Source of the DNA: Gracilimonas sp.
GTDB lineage: Bacteria > Bacteroidota > Rhodothermia > Balneolales > Balneolaceae
Length of the DNA stretch: 64,000 nucleotides
NCBI RefSeq assembly: GCF_014762685.1
Contig: NZ_JABURM010000005.1
Coordinates: forward strand, 558,001-622,000
Direction: 5' to 3'
Positions 43,522 to 52,747 of the stretch are shown in pieces. The translations under genes and the position numbers were made by a program. Numbering within the stretch: position 1 is the stretch's first letter; each line of letters starts with the position of its first letter. The notes under the pieces are model-generated. The model was not told where the DNA came from. It made no database searches and saw nothing but the letters and a program-made list of their open reading frames with translations.

Positions 43522-44001
43522 ATGTCAGACTCGAATCGTTTTACCGACCCGAGAACTCACCGTTATACAATTGCCACACCAACGCGGGAAAATCCAGTAC
43601 TGGTTGTTTGTCCAAAGTGCGAAGAGCAAGCATATGTGTTACCGGATCCAAAAAAGAGTGAGAGATCTGCAAAATTGGTGTGTCACAAATGCGGATATTC
43701 AGATCGTTCTGATGGATCCATTCAGGTATACAAATGGCATGATAATCCGGCGGACAGCTACTTTGAATGTGATCTTTGGCTGCAAACTAACTGCTTGGGG
43801 TATACTTTGTGGGCTTTTTCTGAAAAACACCTTACACTTTTGGAAGAATATATCGAAGCCGGACTTCGTGAACGCACCAAAGATCCTGAAATAGGCTGGC
43901 GCAATGCCTCCATTTTTAGCCGACTCCCTAAGTGGATGACTTCTTCTTCTAATCGTAATGAGGTGCGTAAAGGACTGCAAAAACTTCGGGATAGGCTTTA
44001 G
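43522..44001 (+). CDS. Zinc-ribbon protein of unknown function
   Basis: 159 residues. Two knuckles, CPKC near residue 30 and CHKCG near residue 53, form a zinc ribbon. The remaining part is conserved-looking and Trp-rich (YKWHDNPADSYFECDLWL, TLWAFSEKHLTLLEEYI), ending in a basic helix NRNEVRKGLQKLRDRL. I know similar hypothetical proteins from many bacteria but no function. A 285-bp gap precedes it after glmS; it holds two GTACAAC direct repeats (about 43289 and 43302) and no gene that I can support. Confidence 0.75.
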   Translation: MSDSNRFTDPRTHRYTIATPTRENPVLVVCPKCEEQAYVLPDPKKSERSAKLVCHKCGYSDRSDGSIQVYKWHDNPADSYFECDLWLQTNCLGYTLWAFSEKHLTLLEEYIEAGLRERTKDPEIGWRNASIFSRLPKWMTSSSNRNEVRKGLQKLRDRL

Positions 44002-44320
44002 TTGCTATCTTATCTGATTGGTGCTGTAATGCGTGAAAAAGCAAATTAATCCTTTTTAATCACCAAGCCTGTAACTGGTCAGTGTCAGATGCTTGCAAAT
44101 TCTTTAGGATTAATCAGAATTATTTAGAGCAATTATTATGATAAATGAAAATTGAGCGCAGTTTAATGGAATATTAGAAACTCTCTTATAATTCATAAAC
44201 TGGTGTTTTAAAGTTATACATTGAATCCACTCAAGTTTTTGTTTTGTATTTGAAGAAACAAAAAAGAGTTTATTGCATATCAATTAGAGGTATAAATTAT
44301 AATTAAAATGGAATTATATA
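44002..44320. other. 319-bp intergenic region
   Basis: Spacer between the zinc-ribbon gene and a small lipoprotein gene. ATTAATCC and GGATTAAT (44045-44052 and 44107-44114) form an 8-bp inverted repeat with a 54-base spacer. No ORF or other signal was supported. Confidence 0.5.
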
Positions 44321-44530
44321 ATGAATGTTAAAATAGGGATGATTTTGTTGACCATGTTCATTCTTATCGGATGTGGCAATTCAAATCAAAACGAACAACC
44401 TGCTTCAAGTGAAGAGATACAATTGGTAATAGATTCAGATTCACTTTCTATTGAGCTTTCAGCGGCAACTGATTCGGTTGAAATGAAAACCAGTGATTTG
44501 CAATCAACGCTGGAAAGCTTGAATAACTAA
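44321..44530 (+). CDS. Small lipoprotein
   Basis: 69 residues. The signal peptide ends with MFILIGC, so the mature protein is a lipid-anchored peptide of about 52 residues that is Ser/Asp/Glu-rich and without known domain. It lies 22 bases before the coiled-coil protein gene and is probably co-expressed. Function unknown. Confidence 0.6.
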   Translation: MNVKIGMILLTMFILIGCGNSNQNEQPASSEEIQLVIDSDSLSIELSAATDSVEMKTSDLQSTLESLNN

Positions 44531-44552
44531 TTAAAACTAAAGCTGCTTTATT

Positions 44553-45248
44553 ATGAAATATTTTTCACAAATAAGCATTCTCGCACTTTCTATGGTATTT
44601 TTTGTAGCCAGTGCCGGAATGGCTCAAAATAGCAAAGCCAAAGGGAACAAAGACAATAAAAATAACAAAGGGAAACCTGAACGTAGTGAGAATCGCCCGT
44701 CGGATAGTCTCGATGTTGAAACCAAAAGAGGCGATGCACAAGCAGATACGGTAAAAGGAAAGGGCAGAGCAGATCGCCAACCCGATAGTTTAAAGAGTAA
44801 AAGAGGAAGACCTGAGGGCGTGGGCAACGCCAAAGGAAAAGGCAATGCCTTTGGTAAAAACAAAGAAGATATGACTGGTCGGGAATTTGGCCAGGCTCGT
44901 GCTGCAGCAGCCCAAAAATTGAATAAAGAGATTGAAAGGCTGGATCAAAGTGTAAAGGCTGCCGAACAGACTACCAGTCGAGCAGAAGCTGATATTGAGC
45001 GCGCTGAAGAAAACCTTGAAGAAGGTAATTTAACCGAAGACCAAAAGCGTGCTAAACAAGAACAAATCGAAAAAGCCAAACAGCAACTGGCTGAGCTGGA
45101 GCAAATGATACAGAATCAAAAGGCAAAAATTTCAACTGCTCGTCAAAAGTTCGAAGAGCTGAAAAAAAGCATACCTGCTGCCGATAGTACTCAGGTAGAT
45201 CAACCTGACAATAATGAGGATGAAGATGAAGACAACACAGATCAGTAG
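44553..45248 (+). CDS. Secreted Lys/Gly-rich coiled-coil protein
   Basis: 231 residues with a Sec signal peptide (cleavage after GMAQ). Residues 25-110 are low-complexity and basic (KGNKDNKNNKGKPERS, GNAKGKGNAFGKNK); residues about 112-205 form a long charged coiled coil (LNKEIERLDQSVKAAEQ, AKQQLAELEQMIQNQKAK); the tail is acidic. The opposite charges of the ends suggest self-association or binding to polyanions such as the EPS, but this is inference. No family was recognised. It ends 47 bases before a strong terminator. Confidence 0.65.
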   Translation: MKYFSQISILALSMVFFVASAGMAQNSKAKGNKDNKNNKGKPERSENRPSDSLDVETKRGDAQADTVKGKGRADRQPDSLKSKRGRPEGVGNAKGKGNAFGKNKEDMTGREFGQARAAAAQKLNKEIERLDQSVKAAEQTTSRAEADIERAEENLEEGNLTEDQKRAKQEQIEKAKQQLAELEQMIQNQKAKISTARQKFEELKKSIPAADSTQVDQPDNNEDEDEDNTDQ

Positions 45249-45294
45249 AAGATGAGATGATCCGGTAGTCAGAAATAGCTTTTTGTTATATAAA

Positions 45295-45327
45295 AAAAGG
45301 CCTGCATTTTATTAATGCAGGCCTTTT
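45295..45327. terminator. Bidirectional intrinsic terminator
   Basis: Perfect 14-bp stem AAAAGGCCTGCATT/AATGCAGGCCTTTT with a 5-base loop and flanking A/T tracts on both sides. It lies between the convergent coiled-coil and DUF4382 genes and can end both transcripts. Confidence 0.92.
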
Positions 45328-45347
45328 AAATTTTAAGCAGTTAAGCT

Positions 45348-46202
45348 TTAGTTCTCTGAAAGTGTTATGGTTCCGATATCGTTGGTTTCCCCAATAGTCA
45401 CCTCTACGCCTGTAGTGTCTGTTGACTGATAGTTTTCATTGGTTGGATTCATTAAAACAGTATAGGTTCCTTCCTCCAGCCCAATCAATTTAAAAGAACC
45501 ATCGGTGGTATCAGCTTTGGTGGAAGAAAGGGTATCACTATCTGCAATGGCGTAAATAAAGGCTTGTGCATCTGCAGGTTCCACAATTCCGGCAATATTT
45601 CCTGTTACGGCTTCATTAGAAGCACTAATAACCGGCTTCAACAGGTATTCGACACCTGATTGTGCGTTTTCAGATTGTGCCTTCCCTCTTTTAACAACTG
45701 ATCGGGCAGCATCAAAATCAAGCAAAAGTGTGTAGGTGATATCCGGTTCAATCTCCGCATTTACATTTAATTTGATTCCGGTTTGTTCACCACTGGGTAT
45801 AAACATGTCGTGTGATGTGCCATCAATAACCACATTGTGTCCCTCGCTACTCAATATAAGCCGAATTTGTTCGTAAGTACCCGCTTCCAGCTGCGCTGAC
45901 ACAAGAACTTTAGTTGCTCCATTTGTTAGTTTTAACAGGTCATAGGACTGTTGGGGGCTGCCGATTTCGATCCAGCCGTCGGTGGAATCGCTGTTATTTA
46001 CTTCAACGCTTTCAATAAATACGTTGACTTCTTCGTAGTTAATCGGTGCGTCGTGAAGCAGTATTTCAAGCGTTCCGGTTCCGACTTCAACTTCAATTTC
46101 GGTATCACTGTCTGTAACCGAGGTGTTGTCACAGCCTGTAAACCCCAAAGTAAAGGCAGTGATCAATGCAATTGTTACTGAGAATATTTTATTCTTTAAC
46201 AT
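45348..46202 (-). CDS. DUF4382-domain lipoprotein
   Basis: 284 residues. The signal peptide ends in TLGFTGC with the acylated Cys at about residue 24. Residues about 43-195 match the DUF4382 pattern: GTLEILLHDAPINYEEV, VNVFIESVEV, YDLLKLTNGATKVL, LEAGTYEQIRLIL and LLLDFDAARSVV. A carboxypeptidase-regulatory-like beta-sandwich follows (GNIAGIVEPADAQAFIYA, GSFKLIGLEEGTYTVLM). Such proteins are surface or periplasmic lipoproteins in Bacteroidota; function is unknown. The gene is monocistronic, ending at the shared terminator. Confidence 0.85.
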   Translation of the reverse strand: MLKNKIFSVTIALITAFTLGFTGCDNTSVTDSDTEIEVEVGTGTLEILLHDAPINYEEVNVFIESVEVNNSDSTDGWIEIGSPQQSYDLLKLTNGATKVLVSAQLEAGTYEQIRLILSSEGHNVVIDGTSHDMFIPSGEQTGIKLNVNAEIEPDITYTLLLDFDAARSVVKRGKAQSENAQSGVEYLLKPVISASNEAVTGNIAGIVEPADAQAFIYAIADSDTLSSTKADTTDGSFKLIGLEEGTYTVLMNPTNENYQSTDTTGVEVTIGETNDIGTITLSEN

Positions 46203-46399
46203 AACGATAGCTTTTATTGACTTTAGCTGAATTTATTAAAGGATAAGTACTATTAATATTAGGATGTTCCAATCATTTAATTTAAGGATTGTGTAGGCAG
46301 AACACTGAAGCTCGCACGATCCTAGCATAAACATGTGGTTTCAGATACGTGCGAAGAAGTGTTTTTTGAAGCTAACCTTTTATGTAAGGAGGAGATTTC

Positions 46400-46717
46400 A
46401 TGAAAAAACAAAACAGCAAATATTATAAGATCATTGCAGCAGCAGTGCTTGCCGTAACATTATCAGGGTGTAGTCAGGGAATATTACTCATTCAGGGCGA
46501 ACATGGGCGTGTAGAAGTTCAGAAAACTCAGGATAGGCATCAACGCGGTAAATCATTCCAAAAAATACCGCCCGGCCATTTACCGCCTTCCGGACAGTGC
46601 CGTATTTGGCTTCCTAATACTCCTCCGGGACAACAGCCTCCTCCGGGTAATTGCCATGAGCTTTCCCGTAGAGTCCCACCCGGAGCATGGTTAATTGAAG
46701 GGGGAGGACCTGGGTAA
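46400..46717 (+). CDS. Small Pro/Gly-rich lipoprotein
   Basis: 105 residues. A strong AAGGAGG Shine-Dalgarno, rare in this window, precedes the ATG. The signal peptide ends in TLSGC. The mature part repeats PPG: IPPGHLPPSGQCRIWLP, NTPPGQQPPPGNC, RVPPGAWLI. Two Cys in the repeats could form a disulfide. Similar short PPGH/PPGQ proteins are known to me as hypothetical proteins in several phyla without function. It is convergent with the cytochrome gene, only 11 bases apart. Confidence 0.7.
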   Translation: MKKQNSKYYKIIAAAVLAVTLSGCSQGILLIQGEHGRVEVQKTQDRHQRGKSFQKIPPGHLPPSGQCRIWLPNTPPGQQPPPGNCHELSRRVPPGAWLIEGGGPG

Positions 46718-46728
46718 ACGTTGGGAAA

Positions 46729-49002
46729 TCAGTTCATATATTGCTCAATAGTTTGTAGCAATTGTTGAACTTGTGGGTTTCCGGGATGTAACTCTTCCAG
46801 CTTTGCAGCATGCTCCATTGCTCTTTCGTATTGCTCCTGCTGCATGTAAAGGGTCACGATTCCATAACGGTAATCACTATTCTCAGGCTCCAGGTTAATA
46901 GCTTGCTGATATTTGGATTCTGCTTCATCGGGTCGATTTAATGTTTGCAGTGCTATAGCCCAGTTATAAAATATGCGACTATACTCCGGCAAAAGGCGGG
47001 CTGCCTGTTCAAAATACTGGACGGCCTTAGAGAGCTGGTTTTGTTCGGCCAGTAATAAACCAAGAGAATAATGAGCCTGCCCAAATTTCGGCTCCTGTTC
47101 TATAACGGTTCTTAAAAGCTGCTCAGTCCTGGCATTATTTCCCCGGCTGTTATAAAGATAGGCCAGGTTCATTCGAGCCGGGTTAAATCCGGGATCTTTT
47201 TCCAGAGCTTTCTGATAGGCTTCTATTGCTTTTTCAATTTCCTCTTGCTGCTCATAGAATTGGCCTCGGTTCATCTGTCCCTGGGGGAAGTACTGTGTGA
47301 CATCCAGGTAGGTTTTATATTCTCTGATAGCACGGTTTAGAAGATCCCTTTGAGGTGGTTGAAAATCATTTTCTGTAAGCCCCGCCAACTCTCTGGCAGC
47401 CGGTAGCCGGACTGCCCTGATGCTGTCTCTCAGGGCTTTTTGCTGAAGAGTTCGACCCACGTCATCTGGCAGATTATGAATTGCTTTAGCTGCGGCAGCA
47501 CGTATTAACGGCTGCTTCGACTCCAGTGCCTGTATAAGCATTACATTACTTTGGGGGCCCGGGAATTGGCCGACATACCAAACCAACGTAGCCCGAATGA
47601 TCTCCGGCTGAGAGGGATCGTTAATCCACTGCTGTAACTCGTTGGGTGTTGCTGCTCCGGATCCAGCTTTTGCGAGTATTTTTGGGGCATTATTCTCGTA
47701 GCCGGAGCCATACCAATTTTCGATTGCTCGGGCTGTCCAGTTTGTAGGCTGATCGCTATGACAGTTATTACACGCGTTTGGAGTGTTAAGTTCTTCACTT
47801 AAATCCGGTCTCGGAATTCGGAAACTGTGGTCGCGGCGGTAATCGTTTCCCATATAGGTTTGTCCTGTCATATGGCAGCTTACACATTGAGATGCCTCGG
47901 TATTTTCTTCGTGAAAATGGTGTTGGCGCGAATTATATGAAGGTTCATGGCAATTCATACAAAGCTTATTATCTGTTATAGATTCCTTAAGCTGAAGGGT
48001 GTGAGGGTCATGGCAATCTGTACATTGAACCTGGTTAGTGTACATCTTGCTTTGTAAAAAAGACCCATATACATATACTTCATCCCGGATCTGCCCGTCG
48101 GCAAAATAATTTTCAGGATGGGGGAGAGCAGGATCGAAATGATCCAAAAAATTATTTCCATGCACATAATCATCTGTCAGTTTCTCTCGTCTCGAATGAC
48201 ACGGAGCACAAGTGTTAATTTCTTCAAGCTGTGATGTGTTTTGAGCCAGACTTAAATCTTTTCGTATTCTTTCGGGAGTAGCATCATCCGCTTCATTGCT
48301 GTTCATGAATTCCACGTGCTCACTACCGGGGCCATGACAGGCTTCACAACTTACATTGATAACATCCCATGTAGTATTGAATGAATCTGCCTCCGCGATA
48401 TAATTTTGTTTTAGATTTGTCGAGTGGCAATCTGCACACATGGTATTCCAATTCATTGATTGCCCGGTCCAATGCAACCATTCTCCCGGTTCTATTAGTT
48501 CGTCAGGATATAAGGAGAACCAACGGTTTTGCTCGGTATCCCAAGCAGCGTGCAGTGCCTGATATTTTCCTTTCCCAAAATCCACAAGGTATTGCTGAAG
48601 AGGTTCCCATCCAAAGGTATAGACGACTTCATAAATTTCAGGCTCACCCTCAGGCCCCGGAGCTTCAACCATATATTTTTCACCCTCCCGGAAAAACCGG
48701 TAAGTATCATCACCGTCCCGGAATGAGACATCCTCAAAATCTCCACGAACCATTTCCTCGTTTGCTTCACCAATCGCATAATCATGATGAGAGCCTTGCC
48801 ATGCTTTCCACTCATTTTCATGGCACGACCGGCAGGTTTGATCTCCCATAAATTCATGATCTTGGGGTATCAGAATTGAATCGGAAGTTTCCGTTTTCTC
48901 CTCCCCGGATTCACTGCAACTGTAAACAATGCACATCGAGAGAAATACAAATAAAATACATAGCAGTTTAATCGAGGCGGATGAAAAATTAAATTTTTTC
49001 AA
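46729..49002 (-). CDS. Octaheme cytochrome c lipoprotein with C-terminal TPR repeats
   Basis: 757 residues. A lipoprotein signal ends in CIVYSC. Eight CxxCH haem sites are present (CRSCH, CADCH, CEACH, CAPCH, CTDCH, CMNCH, CVSCH, CNNCH) between about residues 57 and 415. A HEAT-like section (about 435-535) is followed by four or five TPR units (EEIEKAIEAYQKALEKDPG, FGQAHYSLGLLLAEQNQL, RPDEAESKYQQAINLEPEN). It is predicted to carry electrons in the periplasm or at the outer membrane, the TPR part serving for docking. The haem spacing resembles cytochrome c554/NrfB-type proteins; the partner reductase is not in the window. Confidence 0.9.
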   Translation of the reverse strand: MKKFNFSSASIKLLCILFVFLSMCIVYSCSESGEEKTETSDSILIPQDHEFMGDQTCRSCHENEWKAWQGSHHDYAIGEANEEMVRGDFEDVSFRDGDDTYRFFREGEKYMVEAPGPEGEPEIYEVVYTFGWEPLQQYLVDFGKGKYQALHAAWDTEQNRWFSLYPDELIEPGEWLHWTGQSMNWNTMCADCHSTNLKQNYIAEADSFNTTWDVINVSCEACHGPGSEHVEFMNSNEADDATPERIRKDLSLAQNTSQLEEINTCAPCHSRREKLTDDYVHGNNFLDHFDPALPHPENYFADGQIRDEVYVYGSFLQSKMYTNQVQCTDCHDPHTLQLKESITDNKLCMNCHEPSYNSRQHHFHEENTEASQCVSCHMTGQTYMGNDYRRDHSFRIPRPDLSEELNTPNACNNCHSDQPTNWTARAIENWYGSGYENNAPKILAKAGSGAATPNELQQWINDPSQPEIIRATLVWYVGQFPGPQSNVMLIQALESKQPLIRAAAAKAIHNLPDDVGRTLQQKALRDSIRAVRLPAARELAGLTENDFQPPQRDLLNRAIREYKTYLDVTQYFPQGQMNRGQFYEQQEEIEKAIEAYQKALEKDPGFNPARMNLAYLYNSRGNNARTEQLLRTVIEQEPKFGQAHYSLGLLLAEQNQLSKAVQYFEQAARLLPEYSRIFYNWAIALQTLNRPDEAESKYQQAINLEPENSDYRYGIVTLYMQQEQYERAMEHAAKLEELHPGNPQVQQLLQTIEQYMN

Positions 49003-49228
49003 AGCAGAATATTATAAATTGGAGTTAGTACTTGGCTAAATAGGCAAAAGTTTTTGGAGTGTAGGTTCTTTATTCATTTTGTAGTTGTTGAAAAAATAAA
49101 TTGATTACCCTTCAATTATGTACTTTAATAAGTTGTTATTGATTTCTCTATTCTACAAAAAATATCAAACAGGGGGCATTTTTCTTTTTCAACTTAATTT
49201 AATCCTGAAAAACTGGTCGATTCTTTAA

Positions 49229-49867
49229 TTATGGCTACAAAGTTCTCCTCGCTATTTTTCTGAAAGCCCTTCCGTTAATTTAATAGCTGAATCAAGCAAA
49301 ACAATAACTCGGAAATTTGAAATTCGAAATAATAAACCCGGCATTCCAATTATTAGTGCTACAGCCTCAAAAGATGACGCTGGGGTAATGCACTTTACAG
49401 TAAGTAACACCCATGCTACAGATGCTCAAGAAGTAAGTATTGATAACCGTGGCGAGGTTGCAAGAGGTATCGTATTAGGCTCAGCCCAATTGCTGACGGC
49501 CGAAAGTGTAGACTCCATCAATACCTTTGAACTTCCCGACCTTATTTTTAGTCATGATCATATGGTAGAAGCGGCTCTCAAAAGGCTGTGTTTTAAAGCC
49601 TCACATCAACCGGTAGGTTTTGAATTGCTTCCCGATAAATTTACTCTGCCCGAATTACAGAAATTGTATGAGGGCATCTATGATACCAGGCTGGATAAAA
49701 GAAACTTCAGGCGTAGAATTCTTTCAATGGACGTACTTGTAAAAACAGATGAAAAACAGAAAAAATACTCTAAGAAAGGAGCTTACCTGTACGAATTTGA
49801 TAAAGAAAAATATTCCGAAAAAGTGACTAAAGGAGATATTCTGGGATTTAAACCGCTTAGAACTTAA
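49229..49867 (+). pseudogene. Fusion scar: GH51 arabinofuranosidase C-terminus joined to Nudix-type regulator (AraR/NrtR-like) C-terminus
   Basis: The frame is open from 49229, with an ATG at 49388. Residues encoded before about 49540 match the C-terminal sandwich of GH51 arabinofuranosidases (IISATASKDDAGVMHFTV, EVSID, AQLLTAESV, then INTFELPD). Directly after this, LIFSHDHMVEAALKRLC, GFELLPDKFTLPELQKLYE and LDKRNFRRRILSMD match the wing-helix half of Nudix-related regulators, whose Nudix domain is missing. Such regulators (AraR) control arabinose use in Bacteroidota, so a deletion inside an arabinose locus would explain the chimera. No start gives a complete known protein. It might still be translated from 49388 (159 residues). 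Confidence 0.6.
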
Positions 49868-49912
49868 CACTCAAAACACGTTACATTTTTAGGCAATATC
49901 CGGGTTGAATTT

Positions 49913-51352
49913 TTATAAAGAAATAGCCAGATCAAATATTTCTACAAAGTCTGTATACAAGAGAATAAAAACGAATAGAAAAAAGGTAGCAATAGCATGA
50001 AATCCAACGGTAAGTAGAAGGTAGAGTGCCCGGCCCGATTCCATCTCACGGGATGCATCAAAAGCAGCAAGATTATAAGCACCAAACCAAATTGTTATAT
50101 ACAGAATAGAAAGGATAATAATAAGGGAGCTTCCGATTCCGGCCGTGAATAATGTTACCATCAGAGTTAAAATAAGGTAGTCAAGGTAAAAAGCACCGGC
50201 ATAGAGGTTAATTGTCTGGCTAAAATGATTAAGTGTTTTAGCCGGAAAGTGCAACCATAAGAGAGATAGAAATTGAGCTGCGAGAACCACAATTAAGCCT
50301 ATAAAAAAGAAAGAGAAATAGTTTACCCCTGTAATTGCGAGCAACGGGAGATGATTAAAGAATGCCTCAACTCCAATTTCACTGAGAAAAACCTGGGCAA
50401 TAATGTATAAAACGAGCCCTCCAAAAAAGGCATGCTTTATCATCATAAATATGCCGGCTGTAGCATAACGCTCCCGGTAATGAAGGATGTCATCTACAAA
50501 AAACCTGTGTGCTAAAAAATACCTGAGTATCATCGGTCGTACATAGGGCAGATATTTAATCTGTACAGCTAATGCAATCCAAAGTGCCAATAATATGAGC
50601 ACAATCCAATTTGAGTCGGAAGTAGTGTCAGCAGTATTTGGTAAGGGAAGTTCCCATTCGTTAATATCGCGGTACTTAATTAAGCTGGTGGTAAATTCAG
50701 GATATTGCTCAACAGCTTCTAAAAACCAGTTAGAGCGAAAGAATAGCAGTTTATTAGACTCTTCAGCGATCAAATAACTAAAAGTACTGTCCAACTCCTT
50801 TAAATCCGTTGGCTCATAGGATTTATTATTGAAAAAAAGCGCAAAAGACTGTTCTGGACTAACAAAATTAAACCATGCATTTTGATGAAAGTAATAGAAT
50901 GATTTGTTGGAAAATGAAGAAAGGGAATCAATAACGGGGCTGAAAACTTCTCTAAACTCTGCATGGCTTGTATGGCTGTGAGACAAAAGCCCTATACCTC
51001 CTATATTAAGTGCGGCTCGATATTCTTCAGCAAGTTCAAGAAAATTATCCCTGAGAGTTGCTTTGTTGTCCTGGATGTCAGAAATAGTCAAGAATTGGTT
51101 CTCAGAGCGCACCAATATTATAAACTCAGATTGAGTTACAACAGGATATAGTGAAGGTTCTATAGGATGAGTTATTTCCAGGTGGGTGACACCAAGATCA
51201 GAAAAGAGATCCAGCTGATTGGTCGCAGTTGCTGTATCAGCAGGGGGGGACCAAATTATTCCCAATGAGGGCTGGGCTATACTTTTAGGACTCATACCTG
51301 CAACAAACAGAATAATGCAGATACCAAAAAGATATGTTGCCTTGTATTTCAC
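49913..51352 (-). CDS. Membrane protein with extracytoplasmic sugar-hydrolase-like domain, function unknown
   Basis: 479 residues. A signal peptide (FGICIILFVAGMSPKSIAQ) is followed by a soluble domain of about 215 residues (SLGIIWSPPADTA, LDLFSDLGVTHLEIT, GIGLLSHSHTSHAEF) that looks like a part TIM barrel. Residues about 240-479 hold six to seven transmembrane helices of a Yip1/DUF4271-like kind. No catalytic residues could be assigned. It starts directly at the end of miaB (no gap), so the two genes are co-transcribed and translationally coupled. Confidence 0.6.
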   Translation of the reverse strand: MKYKATYLFGICIILFVAGMSPKSIAQPSLGIIWSPPADTATATNQLDLFSDLGVTHLEITHPIEPSLYPVVTQSEFIILVRSENQFLTISDIQDNKATLRDNFLELAEEYRAALNIGGIGLLSHSHTSHAEFREVFSPVIDSLSSFSNKSFYYFHQNAWFNFVSPEQSFALFFNNKSYEPTDLKELDSTFSYLIAEESNKLLFFRSNWFLEAVEQYPEFTTSLIKYRDINEWELPLPNTADTTSDSNWIVLILLALWIALAVQIKYLPYVRPMILRYFLAHRFFVDDILHYRERYATAGIFMMIKHAFFGGLVLYIIAQVFLSEIGVEAFFNHLPLLAITGVNYFSFFFIGLIVVLAAQFLSLLWLHFPAKTLNHFSQTINLYAGAFYLDYLILTLMVTLFTAGIGSSLIIILSILYITIWFGAYNLAAFDASREMESGRALYLLLTVGFHAIATFFLFVFILLYTDFVEIFDLAISL

Positions 51353-52711
51353 TTAGGCTACAACTTCAGCTCCGTAATATTCGGAAAGGGTTGTTTTTCT
51401 AATAGGTTTGGCGATGAGAGTGGCTGAGGTTGTCTCAGTTACTTCCACTTCCACATAATCTCCGGGTTTATAATCTTCGCGATCAAAAACTACCATTTTG
51501 TTAGTATCGGTTCTTCCGCTCATCTGTTCCTCGGATTTCTTACTGGTGCTTTCTACAAGTACTAAATGCCGGTTTCCAACCTCTTCTTTATTTCGCCTTT
51601 CTTGGATTTCTCTTTGCTGCGTAATGATTTCAGTCAGCCGTCGCTTTTTAACTTCTTCAGGAACATTATCTTCATATTTACGAGCTGCTAAAGTTCGGTC
51701 TCTTTCCGAATAAGCGAACATATAAGCCAGATCATATTCCACTTCTGCCATCAAAGAAAGTGTTTGCTGATGTTCTTCTTCAGTCTCATCACAAAACCCG
51801 GCAATTATGTCGGTTGAAAGTGAAACCCCGGGAATGATGGACTTCATGTTCTGGATAAGCTCCAAATACCCTTCTCTTGTATAAGGCCGGCGCATACGTT
51901 CAAGCATACTGTTGCTTCCGGCTTGTGCGGGAATATGAATATAATTGCAAAGGTTTGGCCGCTCTGCAATTAAATGCAGTAAATCGTCTGGAAAATCTTT
52001 CGGGTGAGGAGAGGAAAAGCGAAATCGCATTTCAGGATCTACTTTACTGGCTTCATCCATAAGTTTGGTAAATGTAGTTTCACCGTCTAAGTATGAGTTT
52101 ACATTTTGGCCAAGTAAAGTAACTTCCTTGTAACCCTCATCACTTAATTGTTTAATTTCCCGTAAAATGGATTCCATAGGGCGGCTGCGTTCCCGGCCTC
52201 TTGTAAACGGGACCACACAAAAAGCACACATATTATCACATCCGCGCATGATGGATACAAAAGCATTAACACCGTTTCCGGTAGTTCGTACAGGGGCAAT
52301 ATCGGCATACGTTTCTTCAAGAGATAACAATACGTTTACGGCTTTCCGCCCATCATCCACTTCTTTTAACAAGCGGGGAATATCACGATATGCATCAGGT
52401 CCTACAACAATATCCACCAGGTGCTCTTGTTCAATAATACGATCTTTGATGCGCTCAGCCATACAGCCAAGTACACCAACAGTAAGCTCCCCATTTTCTT
52501 TTTTGATTGATCGTAGTTCTTTAAGCCGGTTCCAAACTTTGGTTTCAGCATTTTCCCGGATCGAACAGGTATTGACCAGTACTACATCGGCACTTTCTGC
52601 ATCGTGAACAGGTTTCATCCCCTCTTCCAATAAGATGGAATTCACGATTTCAGAATCTGCGAAATTCATTTGGCAACCATAAGTCTCGATATAAAACGTT
52701 TTATTTGTCAC
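51353..52711 (-). CDS. miaB: tRNA-2-methylthio-N6-dimethylallyladenosine synthase
   Basis: 452 residues. The N-terminal UPF0004 domain starts with [15 protein letters not shown] and has VNTCSIRE and VLGCMAERI (three Cys for the first 4Fe-4S cluster). The radical-SAM motif is [19 protein letters not shown] (CxxxCxxC). The C-terminal TRAM domain covers the last 65 residues. It thiomethylates A37 of tRNAs reading UNN codons. Length and domain order match MiaB rather than RimO or MtaB. It is downstream of pyrE in a leftward housekeeping operon. Confidence 0.96.
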   Translation of the reverse strand: MTNKTFYIETYGCQMNFADSEIVNSILLEEGMKPVHDAESADVVLVNTCSIRENAETKVWNRLKELRSIKKENGELTVGVLGCMAERIKDRIIEQEHLVDIVVGPDAYRDIPRLLKEVDDGRKAVNVLLSLEETYADIAPVRTTGNGVNAFVSIMRGCDNMCAFCVVPFTRGRERSRPMESILREIKQLSDEGYKEVTLLGQNVNSYLDGETTFTKLMDEASKVDPEMRFRFSSPHPKDFPDDLLHLIAERPNLCNYIHIPAQAGSNSMLERMRRPYTREGYLELIQNMKSIIPGVSLSTDIIAGFCDETEEEHQQTLSLMAEVEYDLAYMFAYSERDRTLAARKYEDNVPEEVKKRRLTEIITQQREIQERRNKEEVGNRHLVLVESTSKKSEEQMSGRTDTNKMVVFDREDYKPGDYVEVEVTETTSATLIAKPIRKTTLSEYYGAEVVA

Positions 52712-52747
52712 TGCACTTAATTTTTTTAATGAATTCGAATATACAAA

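Noticed and set aside
43481-43894. 137-codon plus-strand ORF overlapping the zinc-ribbon gene
   Set aside because: Shadow frame; the overlapping frame from 43522 has two CxxC knuckles and a coherent protein.
49231-49263. ATG at 49231 as the start of the arabinofuranosidase/regulator remnant
   Set aside because: It is in another frame and meets a stop after ten codons.
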